Shown here piece by piece: positions 1 to 6,032 of a DNA stretch of 6,032 nt. Both the position numbers and the translations under genes were made by a program. Positions within the stretch are counted from its first letter, which is position 1. Each line of letters opens with the position of its first letter. The notes under the pieces were generated by a model. The model saw nothing but the letters and a program-made list of their open reading frames with translations, was not told the DNA's origin and searched no databases. Source of the DNA: CAYVBE01 sp964448935 (GTDB lineage: Bacteria; Planctomycetota; Brocadiia; SM23-32). The stretch lies in the NCBI GenBank assembly GCA_964448935.1, contig CAYVBE010000228.1, positions 1 to 6,032 on the forward strand, in the 5' to 3' direction.

Positions 1-39
1 GACCTTGCCAGAATGGCTCTGAACCCCGAAACTCAAGTG
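1..39. other. Short sequence downstream of the operon's last visible gene
   Basis: These 39 bases after the TAA of the single-module gene are unrelated to the matching place in the paralogue. The only structure seen is a 4-base stem with a 3-base loop (7-17, GCCA/TGGC), too weak to call a terminator. One minus-strand frame stays open to the window edge but gives nothing I recognise. Confidence 0.4.
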
Positions 40-1278
40 TTATGGACCACTAGAGCGTCCGGTTTCCGAGTCGGGCTGATGCCATTTGCCCGACGGGCGG
101 CTGTTGGCATAGTCGTACATCTTCAGCTCCCCGGGCAGGGCCGGCCGTTGGCGGATGGGCACGGAGATCCCTTGGGCGACCGGAAAGCCGCCCTGCAGCC
201 TCAGCGGGATCAGCACCGGCGCGTTGTCCATCGAGCAGGAGAGCATCAGACCCCGCTCTCCTCCGTCGAAGATGACGGCCGGTCCGCTGCCGGGAACCAG
301 GAGGCGCGGCTCGGAATACGGCCCCATGAGGCCGCTGGCGGTCGCCACGAAGCTGTCCTCGCGCTTCACTCCGTCCACATCGGTCATCGCCGACCAGACC
401 AGCAGGTAGGTGTCGCCGTCCAGGAAGAGCGAGGCCGCCCTCGGCGCGAACTGCCGGGCGCACCATTCCGCGTTCGGGTAGCCTTCGACCTGCGCAAGCA
501 GGTCAACATCCTCCGCACCGTCCGCTGTATTGCTCAAGTCGTCCTTCATGCGGACCATGAAGCCCGGTCCCCAGACCTTGTAGACGGCGCCATCACTGTC
601 CACGAAAAGCGATCCGTACCCCGGACCGACGGAGTTCCTTTCCCACTTGACCCTGCCATCGGGCTGCTTGTAGTAGTAGCGATAAGGTCCCTGGATCCTG
701 TCATCCCGGCTTTGCATCAGGCCGAAATCGTGCCCGCACATGGAATGCCCCAGATACCAGTTGCCCCGGTGGAACAGGAACCGGGGCGAGGTGACCGCGC
801 GCGTCAACGGCTCGCCTACTTTGCGCTCTGGATGCGCCCAGCGCCGGCCGCGCCAGTTATCCCAACTGGACCCTCCAGGCAGGGCCATCAGGTCCCATAC
901 CAGCCCCTCGTCCTTCCAGTTGACCAGGTCCTTGCTCGACCAGAGCCTGACGCCGTCGTTGTCCAGGAAGTCCGGCGACCCGTCCGGCCGCCTCCGGGGC
1001 AGAGACTCCGAGAGGACATAGCGGTCCGCGGCGTATTTGGGTGCATCTGGCCGCAGGCGCCACTCCCGGCCCATGGCACGGGTCCCCGTGAGATACCAAG
1101 TGCCGTCCGGCCCGCGGGTAACCGCCGCGTCGCGCAGCGGTTCGCCGATTTCAGGTTTGATGATCTCCGCCGCGTTGGCGGCGAGGGTGACGGCCGCCAA
1201 GAGGATGGCGGCGAGGACGATGGTGTTTTTGGTTCTTTGCATGGTGTTTACTACTTGTGTCTGATTGACAGATCTCAC
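40..1278 (-). CDS. Secreted single-module GH43-like protein, paralogue of the neighbour's module 1
   Basis: This is a 412-residue exported protein with one GH43-like propeller module. I chose the GTG at 1278 because AGGAG stands 7 bases before it. The ATG at 1242 (residue 13) would give a neater 24-residue Sec signal, with the hydrophobic core at 20-34 and cleavage near ANA at 34-36. The mature part matches residues 27-404 of the upstream gene almost without gaps, roughly 60% identical by eye: D50 with GTWYLTGT at 59-66, DNDGVRLWSS at 106-115, TSPR at 163-166, GPGYGSLF at 218-225, GYPNAEWCARQFAPR at 266-280, and GPYSEP at 319-324. The neighbour has about 15 extra residues near its 230-255 that are missing here. 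It ends with SETGRS followed by SGP and TAA, exactly where the neighbour continues into module 2. It may act on the same or a related glycan; no substrate can be assigned. Confidence 0.85.
   Translation of the reverse strand: MRSVNQTQVVNTMQRTKNTIVLAAILLAAVTLAANAAEIIKPEIGEPLRDAAVTRGPDGTWYLTGTRAMGREWRLRPDAPKYAADRYVLSESLPRRRPDGSPDFLDNDGVRLWSSKDLVNWKDEGLVWDLMALPGGSSWDNWRGRRWAHPERKVGEPLTRAVTSPRFLFHRGNWYLGHSMCGHDFGLMQSRDDRIQGPYRYYYKQPDGRVKWERNSVGPGYGSLFVDSDGAVYKVWGPGFMVRMKDDLSNTADGAEDVDLLAQVEGYPNAEWCARQFAPRAASLFLDGDTYLLVWSAMTDVDGVKREDSFVATASGLMGPYSEPRLLVPGSGPAVIFDGGERGLMLSCSMDNAPVLIPLRLQGGFPVAQGISVPIRQRPALPGELKMYDYANSRPSGKWHQPDSETGRSSGP
50..1149 (-). repeat. Diverged duplication, copy A (single-module gene)
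   Basis: This DNA is homologous to 3171-4306. The protein similarity is continuous from IGEPLRDAAVTRGPDGT to SETGRS. Nucleotide similarity is still readable at the distal end (CTAGAGCGTCCGGTTTC here against CTGGAGCGCCCGGTTTC at 3171) and stops abruptly below base 50. Spread-out synonymous changes show an old duplication, not a recent one. Confidence 0.75.
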
Positions 1279-1285
1279 TTAATGG

Positions 1286-1290
1286 CTCCT
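1286..1290 (-). promoter_or_regulatory. Ribosome binding site overlapping the preceding stop codon
   Basis: AGGAG lies 7 bases before the GTG at 1278, and its first two bases are part of the TAG stop (1289-1291) of the three-module gene. It is the only good Shine-Dalgarno here and supports the GTG start; none is seen before the alternative ATG at 1242. Confidence 0.6.
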
Positions 1291-4200
1291 ACTCTCCGTA
1301 GACGCTCATGTCGCGCACGCCGGCCTGGTGATCGTATTGCAGGGCCACGAAGGGCTTGTCGCCCATCTCCAGGTGGACTGGCAGGACAAACGCTCCCCCT
1401 TCCTTCGTGGGCGACGACATCCAGTGATGCGAGTGCATGAATTGAAAAACGGTGCGCCAGACGCCGTCCTTGCCACGGGCGATCATGCCGTGCCCCATGT
1501 AGGGGATGGTGCCGATCTCGCATAAGGGCCCCAGGGGCGAGTCCGAGACATAGAAGCGACCGCAGTAGCCCCGCCAACCGTTAAGGCTGCCCCACAGGTA
1601 TTTGCCGTCGATCTTGCCGTAGGGGAGAAGGTTGCAATCGGTGCTGACAATCGTGTTCATGTCGGTATGGACCTTGAAACAGTCCTCATGGTTAAGCGGT
1701 TTGATCCACTCTTTGTCGATGGCGGTGAGATCGTCGGTGAGCTTGACGATCGTGCTGGCGCGGCCGGCCCTGACACCGTAGACCTTGCCGTCGGTGTCCT
1801 CGAACAGGGTTTCGAACCCGAGCGGCGCGTGAAAGGCGTATGGGCCCTCAGCCTTGCCGCTGGTGCTCTTCAGCAGGGGCCCGGCATCCCCTCGTTTGCC
1901 CGGCACGTTGTTCATGACCGCTTTGAGGTAGTAGTCACCCTTGAGATAGTAGAGCCCGCAGGTCCAACTGATTTGCCGGTCATGGTCCAACCAACCTGGC
2001 TTCATCGGACCCGCAGGCCAGTTTTCTTCGGCAGCACCCTGAGCGTGGGTGTAAAGGTGCCCGAGGTATTCCCATTCCTTGGTGTCCGGTGAACGCCAGA
2101 CCGGCACGCCGCCGTCATACTCCTTGAAGAAGGAAGCACTCAAGCCGAAATAGAAGCGCCCGTCCGGCAGATAGGTGAGGCGGAAATCGACAGGTTGGGG
2201 CAGGGCGTTTGCCCTTTTCACGCCGTCCCAGGGGCCGCGATGGGTGTAGTAGTTGTAATTGACCTTGCGGGGCATATCGTGGAAGCCGAACTCCAAGGGC
2301 ACTATGCCGGGCCGGTCGCGGAACGCGGCCGAGGGGTCGGCGCCGTAGAACGAGGCGTAGAGCTTGCCGTCGGGGCCCTCGAAGACGCTGCTCTGGCCGC
2401 CGTGGGGGATCATCAGGACGGGGGAGGTGTACGGTCCCAGGGGCGAGTCGGCTCTCGAGACGAAGGTCTCGCGCAGGGCGCGGGCCGTGCCCTGGCTGAT
2501 GGCCGACCAGGTCAGGTAGTACCTCTTTTGATTGCTGTTGGGGTCCATGGCAGTGAATACATGGGGGGCGGTGTTGTCCCACATATCCACATTGTCATCG
2601 GCCAACCAACTCACCTGATTGCCGCCCAATTGCAGATAAAGTGAAACGGGCGCGCCGGAGAGCGCGGTCATGTCGTCGTTCATGCTGGCGGTCATCAGGT
2701 CGCCCCAGAGCCAGAGCGGTTTCTCTCCCTCTTCGATGAGGAGCGAAGGTGAGCCGCCCATGTTGGTCAGACGGCCCAGGTCCTCGTAGGGACCGTCCGC
2801 CTTGCCCGTCTTGCTCTTGAGAAGGCCGGTGCCGCGCCCGTTCATGGAGTACGGAATCCAGTAGGTCCCCCTGGCGTAACGGATCTCGGGCGCCGTCACG
2901 CCCCGGCAGAAGCGGGTGAGAATGGGGTTGTCAGCCGGGACGCGGTGGCGCCTGGCCCAGTCGTTGCCGTCGCGCTCGATATCCCAGACCTTGCCCAGTG
3001 GCGTCCAGATGTTCAGGTCGGTGGACTTCCAGAGGTAGATCCCATCATTATTCTCGAAATCGGGTTTGCCGTTGGCCCGCTTGCTGGCGACGGTGCCGGT
3101 CAGGTAGTAGCCGTCGTCCCCCTTGGCGATGCAGATGTCGGTCATGGGCAGGTCGAAAAGCGGCACGAGCCTGGAGCGCCCGGTTTCGGAATGGGGCTGA
3201 TGCCATTTTCCGGAAGCCTGGCTGTTGGCGTAATCGTACATTTGCTGATTGCCGGGAAGCTCGGGTTTGACTGGCGTGGGGGCTTCAATGCCCGAAGCCG
3301 CCAGTGTGCCCTCTCTGCGTTCGAGCGGGATCAGCACGGGCGCCTCGTTCATCGAGCAGGAGAGCATCGGACCCCTGTCGCCGGCATCGAAGATGACCGC
3401 CGGGCCGCTGCCCGCCACCAGCAGTCGCGGCTCCGAGTAAGGGCCGTCCAGGTTCTTCGCCGTCGCGATGAAGCTGTCCTCGCGTTTCATCCCGCCCGTG
3501 TCGGTCATGGCCGACCAGACCAGCAGGTAGGTTTCGCCGTCGCGATAAATCGAGAATGCCCGGGGCGCGAACTGCCGAGCGCACCACTCGGCGTTGGGGT
3601 AGCCCTTGACGGCGGCCAGCAGATGGCGCGGATCGCCTTCGGGACCGATTCGCAGGTGTCCCTCGACTTTGATGGGTTCCGTCCCTTCGGGCATGCTCAG
3701 GTCCGCTTTCATCTTCACGATGTAGCCGGGCCCCCAGATCAGGTATACCGCTCCGTCGCGGTCCTCGAACAGCATCCCGTATCCCGGGCCGCGGGACGCC
3801 CCCCAGCCACCGACGCGATTATCGCCCTTGCCGCTTTGTTTGTAGTGAGGTCTGTAGGGTCCCATGATCCGGTCGCCCTTGCTCGCGAGCAGACCGATCT
3901 GATGGCCCGCGTACGATTCCACGAGATACCAGCGGTCGCGGTAATGAAAGAACTTTGGCGAAGTCAAACCGCGGACACGCCGGTCGCCGACCTTACGCTC
4001 CGGCAACGCCCAGACCCGTCCGCGCCAACTGTACATTCCCGGTTCGAATTGCATCAGGTCCCAAGCCAGCCCGTCGTCCTTCCAGTTCACCAGGTCCTCG
4101 CTCGACCACACCTTGACGCCGTCGTTGTCCATGAAATCGAGCGAGCCGTCGGGCGCGGTGTTCTGTTTCGATTCGGTCAGACAATAGGGATTGTCGAAAC

Positions 4201-4384
4201 TGTCGGGCTTCACCGCCCAACGCCGGGCCATGCAGCGCGTGCCCGTCAGGTAGAACGTCCCATCAGGCCCGCGAGTCACCGCGGCGTCGCGCAGCGGCTC
4301 GCCGATTGCGGGGCGGATTTCCGCCGCCAACGCGGCCTGAATCAGGGCCAGCGCCAGCAACGCAGTGATCGGTTGGCTGAGCAT
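1289..4384 (-). CDS. Secreted protein with three GH43-like beta-propeller modules
   Basis: This 1031-residue protein has a Sec signal peptide (hydrophobic core at residues 6-19, likely cleavage after ALA at 18-20). Three consecutive modules look like family 43-type (clan GH-F) five-bladed propellers: about 31-380, 411-700 and 731-1018. Each opens with a blade of the form 'D..... G-x-(F/Y)YLTGT': D33 with DGTFYLTGT at 41-49, D416 with DGYYLTGT at 424-431, and D733 with the weaker DGRFYFGLS at 741-749. A 'W-(K/R)-S, W' blade (VWSSEDLVNW, LWKSTDLNIW, VWRSPDTKEW) follows, and then twin GPY/GPL blade ends (175-177 and 314-316; 531-533 and 650-652; 847-849 and 952-954). Module 2 is the most canonical, with TAPE at 497-500; module 1 has TSPK at 141-144. 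A single GH43 domain is usually about 300 residues, so this is a natural triplication or fusion. The likely role is hydrolysis or binding of a glycan processed with the adjacent sulfatase; the substrate is unknown. Module 1 is closely paralogous to the next gene. Confidence 0.85.
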   Translation of the reverse strand: MLSQPITALLALALIQAALAAEIRPAIGEPLRDAAVTRGPDGTFYLTGTRCMARRWAVKPDSFDNPYCLTESKQNTAPDGSLDFMDNDGVKVWSSEDLVNWKDDGLAWDLMQFEPGMYSWRGRVWALPERKVGDRRVRGLTSPKFFHYRDRWYLVESYAGHQIGLLASKGDRIMGPYRPHYKQSGKGDNRVGGWGASRGPGYGMLFEDRDGAVYLIWGPGYIVKMKADLSMPEGTEPIKVEGHLRIGPEGDPRHLLAAVKGYPNAEWCARQFAPRAFSIYRDGETYLLVWSAMTDTGGMKREDSFIATAKNLDGPYSEPRLLVAGSGPAVIFDAGDRGPMLSCSMNEAPVLIPLERREGTLAASGIEAPTPVKPELPGNQQMYDYANSQASGKWHQPHSETGRSRLVPLFDLPMTDICIAKGDDGYYLTGTVASKRANGKPDFENNDGIYLWKSTDLNIWTPLGKVWDIERDGNDWARRHRVPADNPILTRFCRGVTAPEIRYARGTYWIPYSMNGRGTGLLKSKTGKADGPYEDLGRLTNMGGSPSLLIEEGEKPLWLWGDLMTASMNDDMTALSGAPVSLYLQLGGNQVSWLADDNVDMWDNTAPHVFTAMDPNSNQKRYYLTWSAISQGTARALRETFVSRADSPLGPYTSPVLMIPHGGQSSVFEGPDGKLYASFYGADPSAAFRDRPGIVPLEFGFHDMPRKVNYNYYTHRGPWDGVKRANALPQPVDFRLTYLPDGRFYFGLSASFFKEYDGGVPVWRSPDTKEWEYLGHLYTHAQGAAEENWPAGPMKPGWLDHDRQISWTCGLYYLKGDYYLKAVMNNVPGKRGDAGPLLKSTSGKAEGPYAFHAPLGFETLFEDTDGKVYGVRAGRASTIVKLTDDLTAIDKEWIKPLNHEDCFKVHTDMNTIVSTDCNLLPYGKIDGKYLWGSLNGWRGYCGRFYVSDSPLGPLCEIGTIPYMGHGMIARGKDGVWRTVFQFMHSHHWMSSPTKEGGAFVLPVHLEMGDKPFVALQYDHQAGVRDMSVYGE
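2197..3154 (-). other. Module 2 of the triple protein, the most GH43-like
   Basis: Residues 411-729 form a complete propeller module plus linker. It opens with TDICIAKGDDGYYLTGT, and the N-N-D-G turn at 445-448 leads into a 'LWKS' blade. TAPE at 497-500 is followed by a Y-W-I-P-Y-S strand, and KSKTGKADGPY ends the next blade at 523-533. D416 is placed like the catalytic base of GH43 enzymes, and E500 sits at a conserved position of the related family lines; both roles are inferred from spacing only. It differs clearly from module 1, so the three modules are an old expansion, not a recent tandem copy. Confidence 0.6.
3171..4306 (-). repeat. Diverged duplication, copy B (module 1 of the triple gene)
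   Basis: This is the partner of 50-1149. It encodes residues 27-404 of the three-module protein, including the linker MYDYANSQASGKWHQP, which is nearly the same as MYDYANSRPSGKWHQP in copy A. Copy B carries a short in-frame insertion (about residues 236-252) relative to copy A. Confidence 0.75.
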
Positions 4385-4386
4385 TA

Positions 4387-5826
4387 TTATCGTCCTTTCA
4401 GGAAATCCTTGAAATCGGCGGCCAGCGGGCCGTGCTGCTCGTCCAGCCAGGCGCCGAGGCGTCGGCGCATGTCGACGAGCACCTCCGCCGGCGGGTCGTC
4501 GGAGTTCAGCAGGTTGTTCAGCTCGTACGGGTCGGTTTCGAGGTCGTAGAGTTCTTCCTTTGCCGGATTACGCGTCCAGTCGAGGATCAGCTTGACGCGC
4601 GGATCCGTCGAGCCTGCCTGTTCGGCTTCGAGCAGGGACAGCATGTAGGCTTCCGACTGCCGGCTGGCGCCCTTCGGCCCCTGGAGTGGACGCCCTGCCT
4701 CAATGGCCCGTGCGTATATGCGCCCCCGCATTTTGCCCGATTCCGTGGCGGTCCATATGTATTTCCATTTCCGCGTGCCGACCGAGCGGTCCTTGCCGTA
4801 GGCGCCATAAACCTCCTTGCGGAATTGGTCGCTTTTGCCCATGAGCACAGGAAGAAAGCTCTTGCCATCAACGCCCTGAGCGCGGGAGGCGCCGACCAGA
4901 TCGAGGAGGGTGGGCATGACGTCCACGTAGTGCATCAACGCCTCGCAGCGGCGCCCGGGCTCGATCTTGCCCGGCCACCAGGCAACCATGGCGGCACGAA
5001 CGCCGATCTCGTTGCAGGAGATTTTACCGCGGGGGATCTGACTGCCCTGCTCGGTGAAAAACAGGAATAGCGTGTTGTTTGCATACGACGAAGCCTGCAA
5101 GGCGTCGAACATCTCGCCCACCTTGTCGTCGAGGGCGGTGACCTCGCCGTAGTATTCAGCGAGCACCTTCCGGATGGCCGGGGTGTCGGGCATGTAAGGC
5201 GGCAAGGTCAACGCCGCTGGATCGTAGGTCACCGAGCCCGTGGTGACCCACGGCACATGCGGCTCGTGCTGGCCGACGTAGAGCAGGAAGGGACGGTCAT
5301 GAGACTTGCCCAGGAACTCTGCCGCCACTGCCGAGGGTTCGGGCCCATACTCCGGGCTAAGGACCGTGTAGTTGAACAGTTTAGCGTCTTCCGGAAACTT
5401 CTTCTCGTCAGGCAAGTGCCGCTTGCCGGCGATGGCCGCTTCATACCCCGCGCGTTGAATGAGTGAGGGCAGTGTATCGTACGGCTTCTTCACTTGATCC
5501 AGTCCCCGATAGTTGTTGCCGAAGATCGAGCCGAACGCCGGCATGCGCCCGGTGTTGAGCTGGAAGCGGCTTGGGGCGCAGACCGAGGTGCAGGTGTAGA
5601 GCCGGTCGAACACCGCGCCTTGCGCCGCGATGCGGTCGAGGTTCGGTGTCTTGGCGCAGGGACTGCCCATGAACCCGAGGTCGTTCCAGCTGAGATCATC
5701 GGCCAGAACGAGGACGATGTTGGGGCGCACGTCGGCTTCATCGCCGCCGTATGCGAGCCACGGCGCCAGTGAAACGCCAAGGCCGGCGGCTGCCGCTTTC
5801 AGGAAGTCGCGTCTGCTTGATGCCAT
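4387..5826 (-). CDS. Tat-exported type I sulfatase (formylglycine-dependent)
   Basis: This 479-residue alkaline-phosphatase-fold sulfatase should hydrolyse sulfate esters (or N-sulfate) on a glycan outside the cytoplasm. The N-terminus SRRDFLK (residues 4-10) followed by a hydrophobic stretch to about residue 27 is a twin-arginine signal. Metal-site residues A-D-D lie at 42-44. The formylglycine signature C-A-P-S-R is at 83-87 (C83 is the residue to be converted), followed by the usual TGR at 92-94. K135 and H137 (GKRHL) match the family's GKWHL, and HEPHVPW starts at 187. The C-terminal subdomain ends in the family turn YDLETDPYELNNLL (427-440). The second metal motif, normally D-H/N-G, reads T-E-Q-G at 258-261 with K268 after it. 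This resembles sulfatases of the heparan N-sulfatase-like side of the family, but I cannot fix the subfamily. I prefer the ATG at 5826 over upstream ATGs at 5832 and 5874 because of the AGGAGG spacing and the position of the Tat motif. The stop is 2 bases before the next gene. Activity requires a maturase not present here. Confidence 0.93.
   Translation of the reverse strand: MASSRRDFLKAAAAGLGVSLAPWLAYGGDEADVRPNIVLVLADDLSWNDLGFMGSPCAKTPNLDRIAAQGAVFDRLYTCTSVCAPSRFQLNTGRMPAFGSIFGNNYRGLDQVKKPYDTLPSLIQRAGYEAAIAGKRHLPDEKKFPEDAKLFNYTVLSPEYGPEPSAVAAEFLGKSHDRPFLLYVGQHEPHVPWVTTGSVTYDPAALTLPPYMPDTPAIRKVLAEYYGEVTALDDKVGEMFDALQASSYANNTLFLFFTEQGSQIPRGKISCNEIGVRAAMVAWWPGKIEPGRRCEALMHYVDVMPTLLDLVGASRAQGVDGKSFLPVLMGKSDQFRKEVYGAYGKDRSVGTRKWKYIWTATESGKMRGRIYARAIEAGRPLQGPKGASRQSEAYMLSLLEAEQAGSTDPRVKLILDWTRNPAKEELYDLETDPYELNNLLNSDDPPAEVLVDMRRRLGAWLDEQHGPLAADFKDFLKGR
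4393..4397 (-). promoter_or_regulatory. Ribosome binding site of the three-module gene
   Basis: AAGGA lies inside the last sense codons of the sulfatase gene, 8 bases before the ATG at 4384. The sulfatase stop TAA is followed by TA and then ATG, so the two genes are separated by 2 bases and are probably translationally coupled. Confidence 0.6.
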
Positions 5827-5828
5827 TC

Positions 5829-5954
5829 TCATCGCCTCCTCTGAACATCCGGTTGGGCCATGCCGGCTTTCCATTGGCGCCAGAGCTGCTCCAACTCTTT
5901 CACGAATTCGGGGTGCTGGGCGGCGAGATCGTTGGTCTCGCCGATGTCGGGCAT
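5829..5954 (-). pseudogene. Probable C-terminal remnant of a sulfatase (41 codons)
   Basis: The frame reads from an ATG at 5954 to a TGA at 5829-5831. It contains DIGETNDLAAQHPEFVKELE followed by QLWRQWKAGM. This is the usual tail of arylsulfatase-type proteins: the 'D-x-GET-x-DLA' turn and then an amphipathic last helix with a WxxW pattern. The rest of the sulfatase is missing. A TAG (5955-5957) stands directly before the ATG, and the bases out to 6032 give no recognisable sulfatase in any frame. Reading one frame over gives YGVDA immediately upstream, which would restore a typical YxxDADIGET line if one C of the CCC near 5949-5951 were removed, but that frame also meets a TAA shortly before. 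I read this as a decayed or rearranged sulfatase 3' end. It could instead be a small translated leader, since a weak AAGG lies about 10 bases before the ATG. Its last codons carry the Shine-Dalgarno of the next gene. Confidence 0.5.
5835..5840 (-). promoter_or_regulatory. Ribosome binding site of the sulfatase gene
   Basis: A perfect AGGAGG lies 8 bases before the ATG at 5826. It sits inside the final codons of the upstream 41-codon frame, whose TGA (5829-5831) overlaps another ATG at 5832. That ATG is only 2 bases from the AGGAGG, too close for efficient initiation, so the site decides for the ATG at 5826. Confidence 0.75.
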
Positions 5955-6032
5955 CTACTCCGTACCTTGCCCATGCTTAGCTCGACCCTCTCCGAAAAGG
6001 TGTGCTGCGGGTATTTGATGCGTGACAGCGAT

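Noticed and set aside
7..17. Small hairpin after the last gene as a terminator
   Set aside because: Only four base pairs with a three-base loop and no following T run on the minus strand; this is well within chance.
13..1440. Long plus-strand open frame (475 codons)
   Set aside because: It lies antisense to the single-module gene and the end of the triple gene, has no recognisable domain, is rich in Arg/Pro/Ala as expected for the shadow of a GC-rich gene, and has no ribosome site.
4382..4390. TAATAATG at the sulfatase/propeller junction as a promoter-like AT-rich site
   Set aside because: It is simply a stop codon and start codon two bases apart within GC-rich coding sequence; no -35-like partner at a suitable distance was seen.
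2945..4549. Long plus-strand open frame (534 codons)
   Set aside because: It is antisense to the triple gene and runs past a real gene junction. Its composition fits a codon-bias shadow, and the minus-strand frame has clear domains and a signal peptide.
5827..5874. Upstream starts (5874 or 5832) for the sulfatase
   Set aside because: They would add up to 16 residues ahead of the Tat motif, overlap the preceding frame, and lack properly spaced Shine-Dalgarno sequences; AGGAGG is 8 bases from the ATG at 5826.
1..6032. Defence system, CRISPR array, mobile element or RNA gene
   Set aside because: Both strands were read for direct repeats, terminal inverted repeats, transposase-like frames and tRNA-like folds. 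The only repeated sequence is the protein-coding duplication, and coding genes fill nearly the whole window.

Overview
The window looks like part of a catabolic (sulfated-polysaccharide) operon from a GC-rich environmental bacterium. The best guess is the Planctomycetota/Verrucomicrobiota/Kiritimatiellota/Lentisphaerota group. This rests on a Tat-exported sulfatase sitting in a tight cluster with secreted five-bladed-propeller glycosidase-like proteins, a combination common in those phyla. There is no rRNA or other phylogenetic marker here, so the assignment is inference.

All supported genes lie on the minus strand and read from right to left. At the right edge (5829-5954, plus the 78 bases beyond it) is a 41-codon frame that resembles the last residues of a sulfatase, probably the broken 3' end of another sulfatase gene. 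It overlaps the region that starts a complete 479-residue sulfatase (4387-5826) with a twin-arginine signal and an intact CAPSR formylglycine motif. Two bases later begins a 1031-residue secreted protein (1289-4384) made of three consecutive GH43-like propeller modules. Ten bases after that comes a 412-residue secreted protein (40-1278), which is a close paralogue of only the first module of its neighbour. Similarity between the two stops abruptly at base 50, just before the end of the shorter gene.

The gene junctions are 2 and 10 bases, each start has a recognisable Shine-Dalgarno sequence, and no promoter or convincing terminator is visible. This is therefore an internal piece of one transcription unit that probably began to the right of the window. 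The likely joint role is extracytoplasmic: the sulfatase removes sulfate from a glycan and the propeller proteins hydrolyse or bind the released or desulfated sugar chains. The actual substrate cannot be read from the sequence. I see no RNA genes, insertion sequences, CRISPR arrays or defence systems. The most notable features are the triple-module fusion next to its truncated-looking single-module copy, and the unusual EQG motif in the sulfatase.
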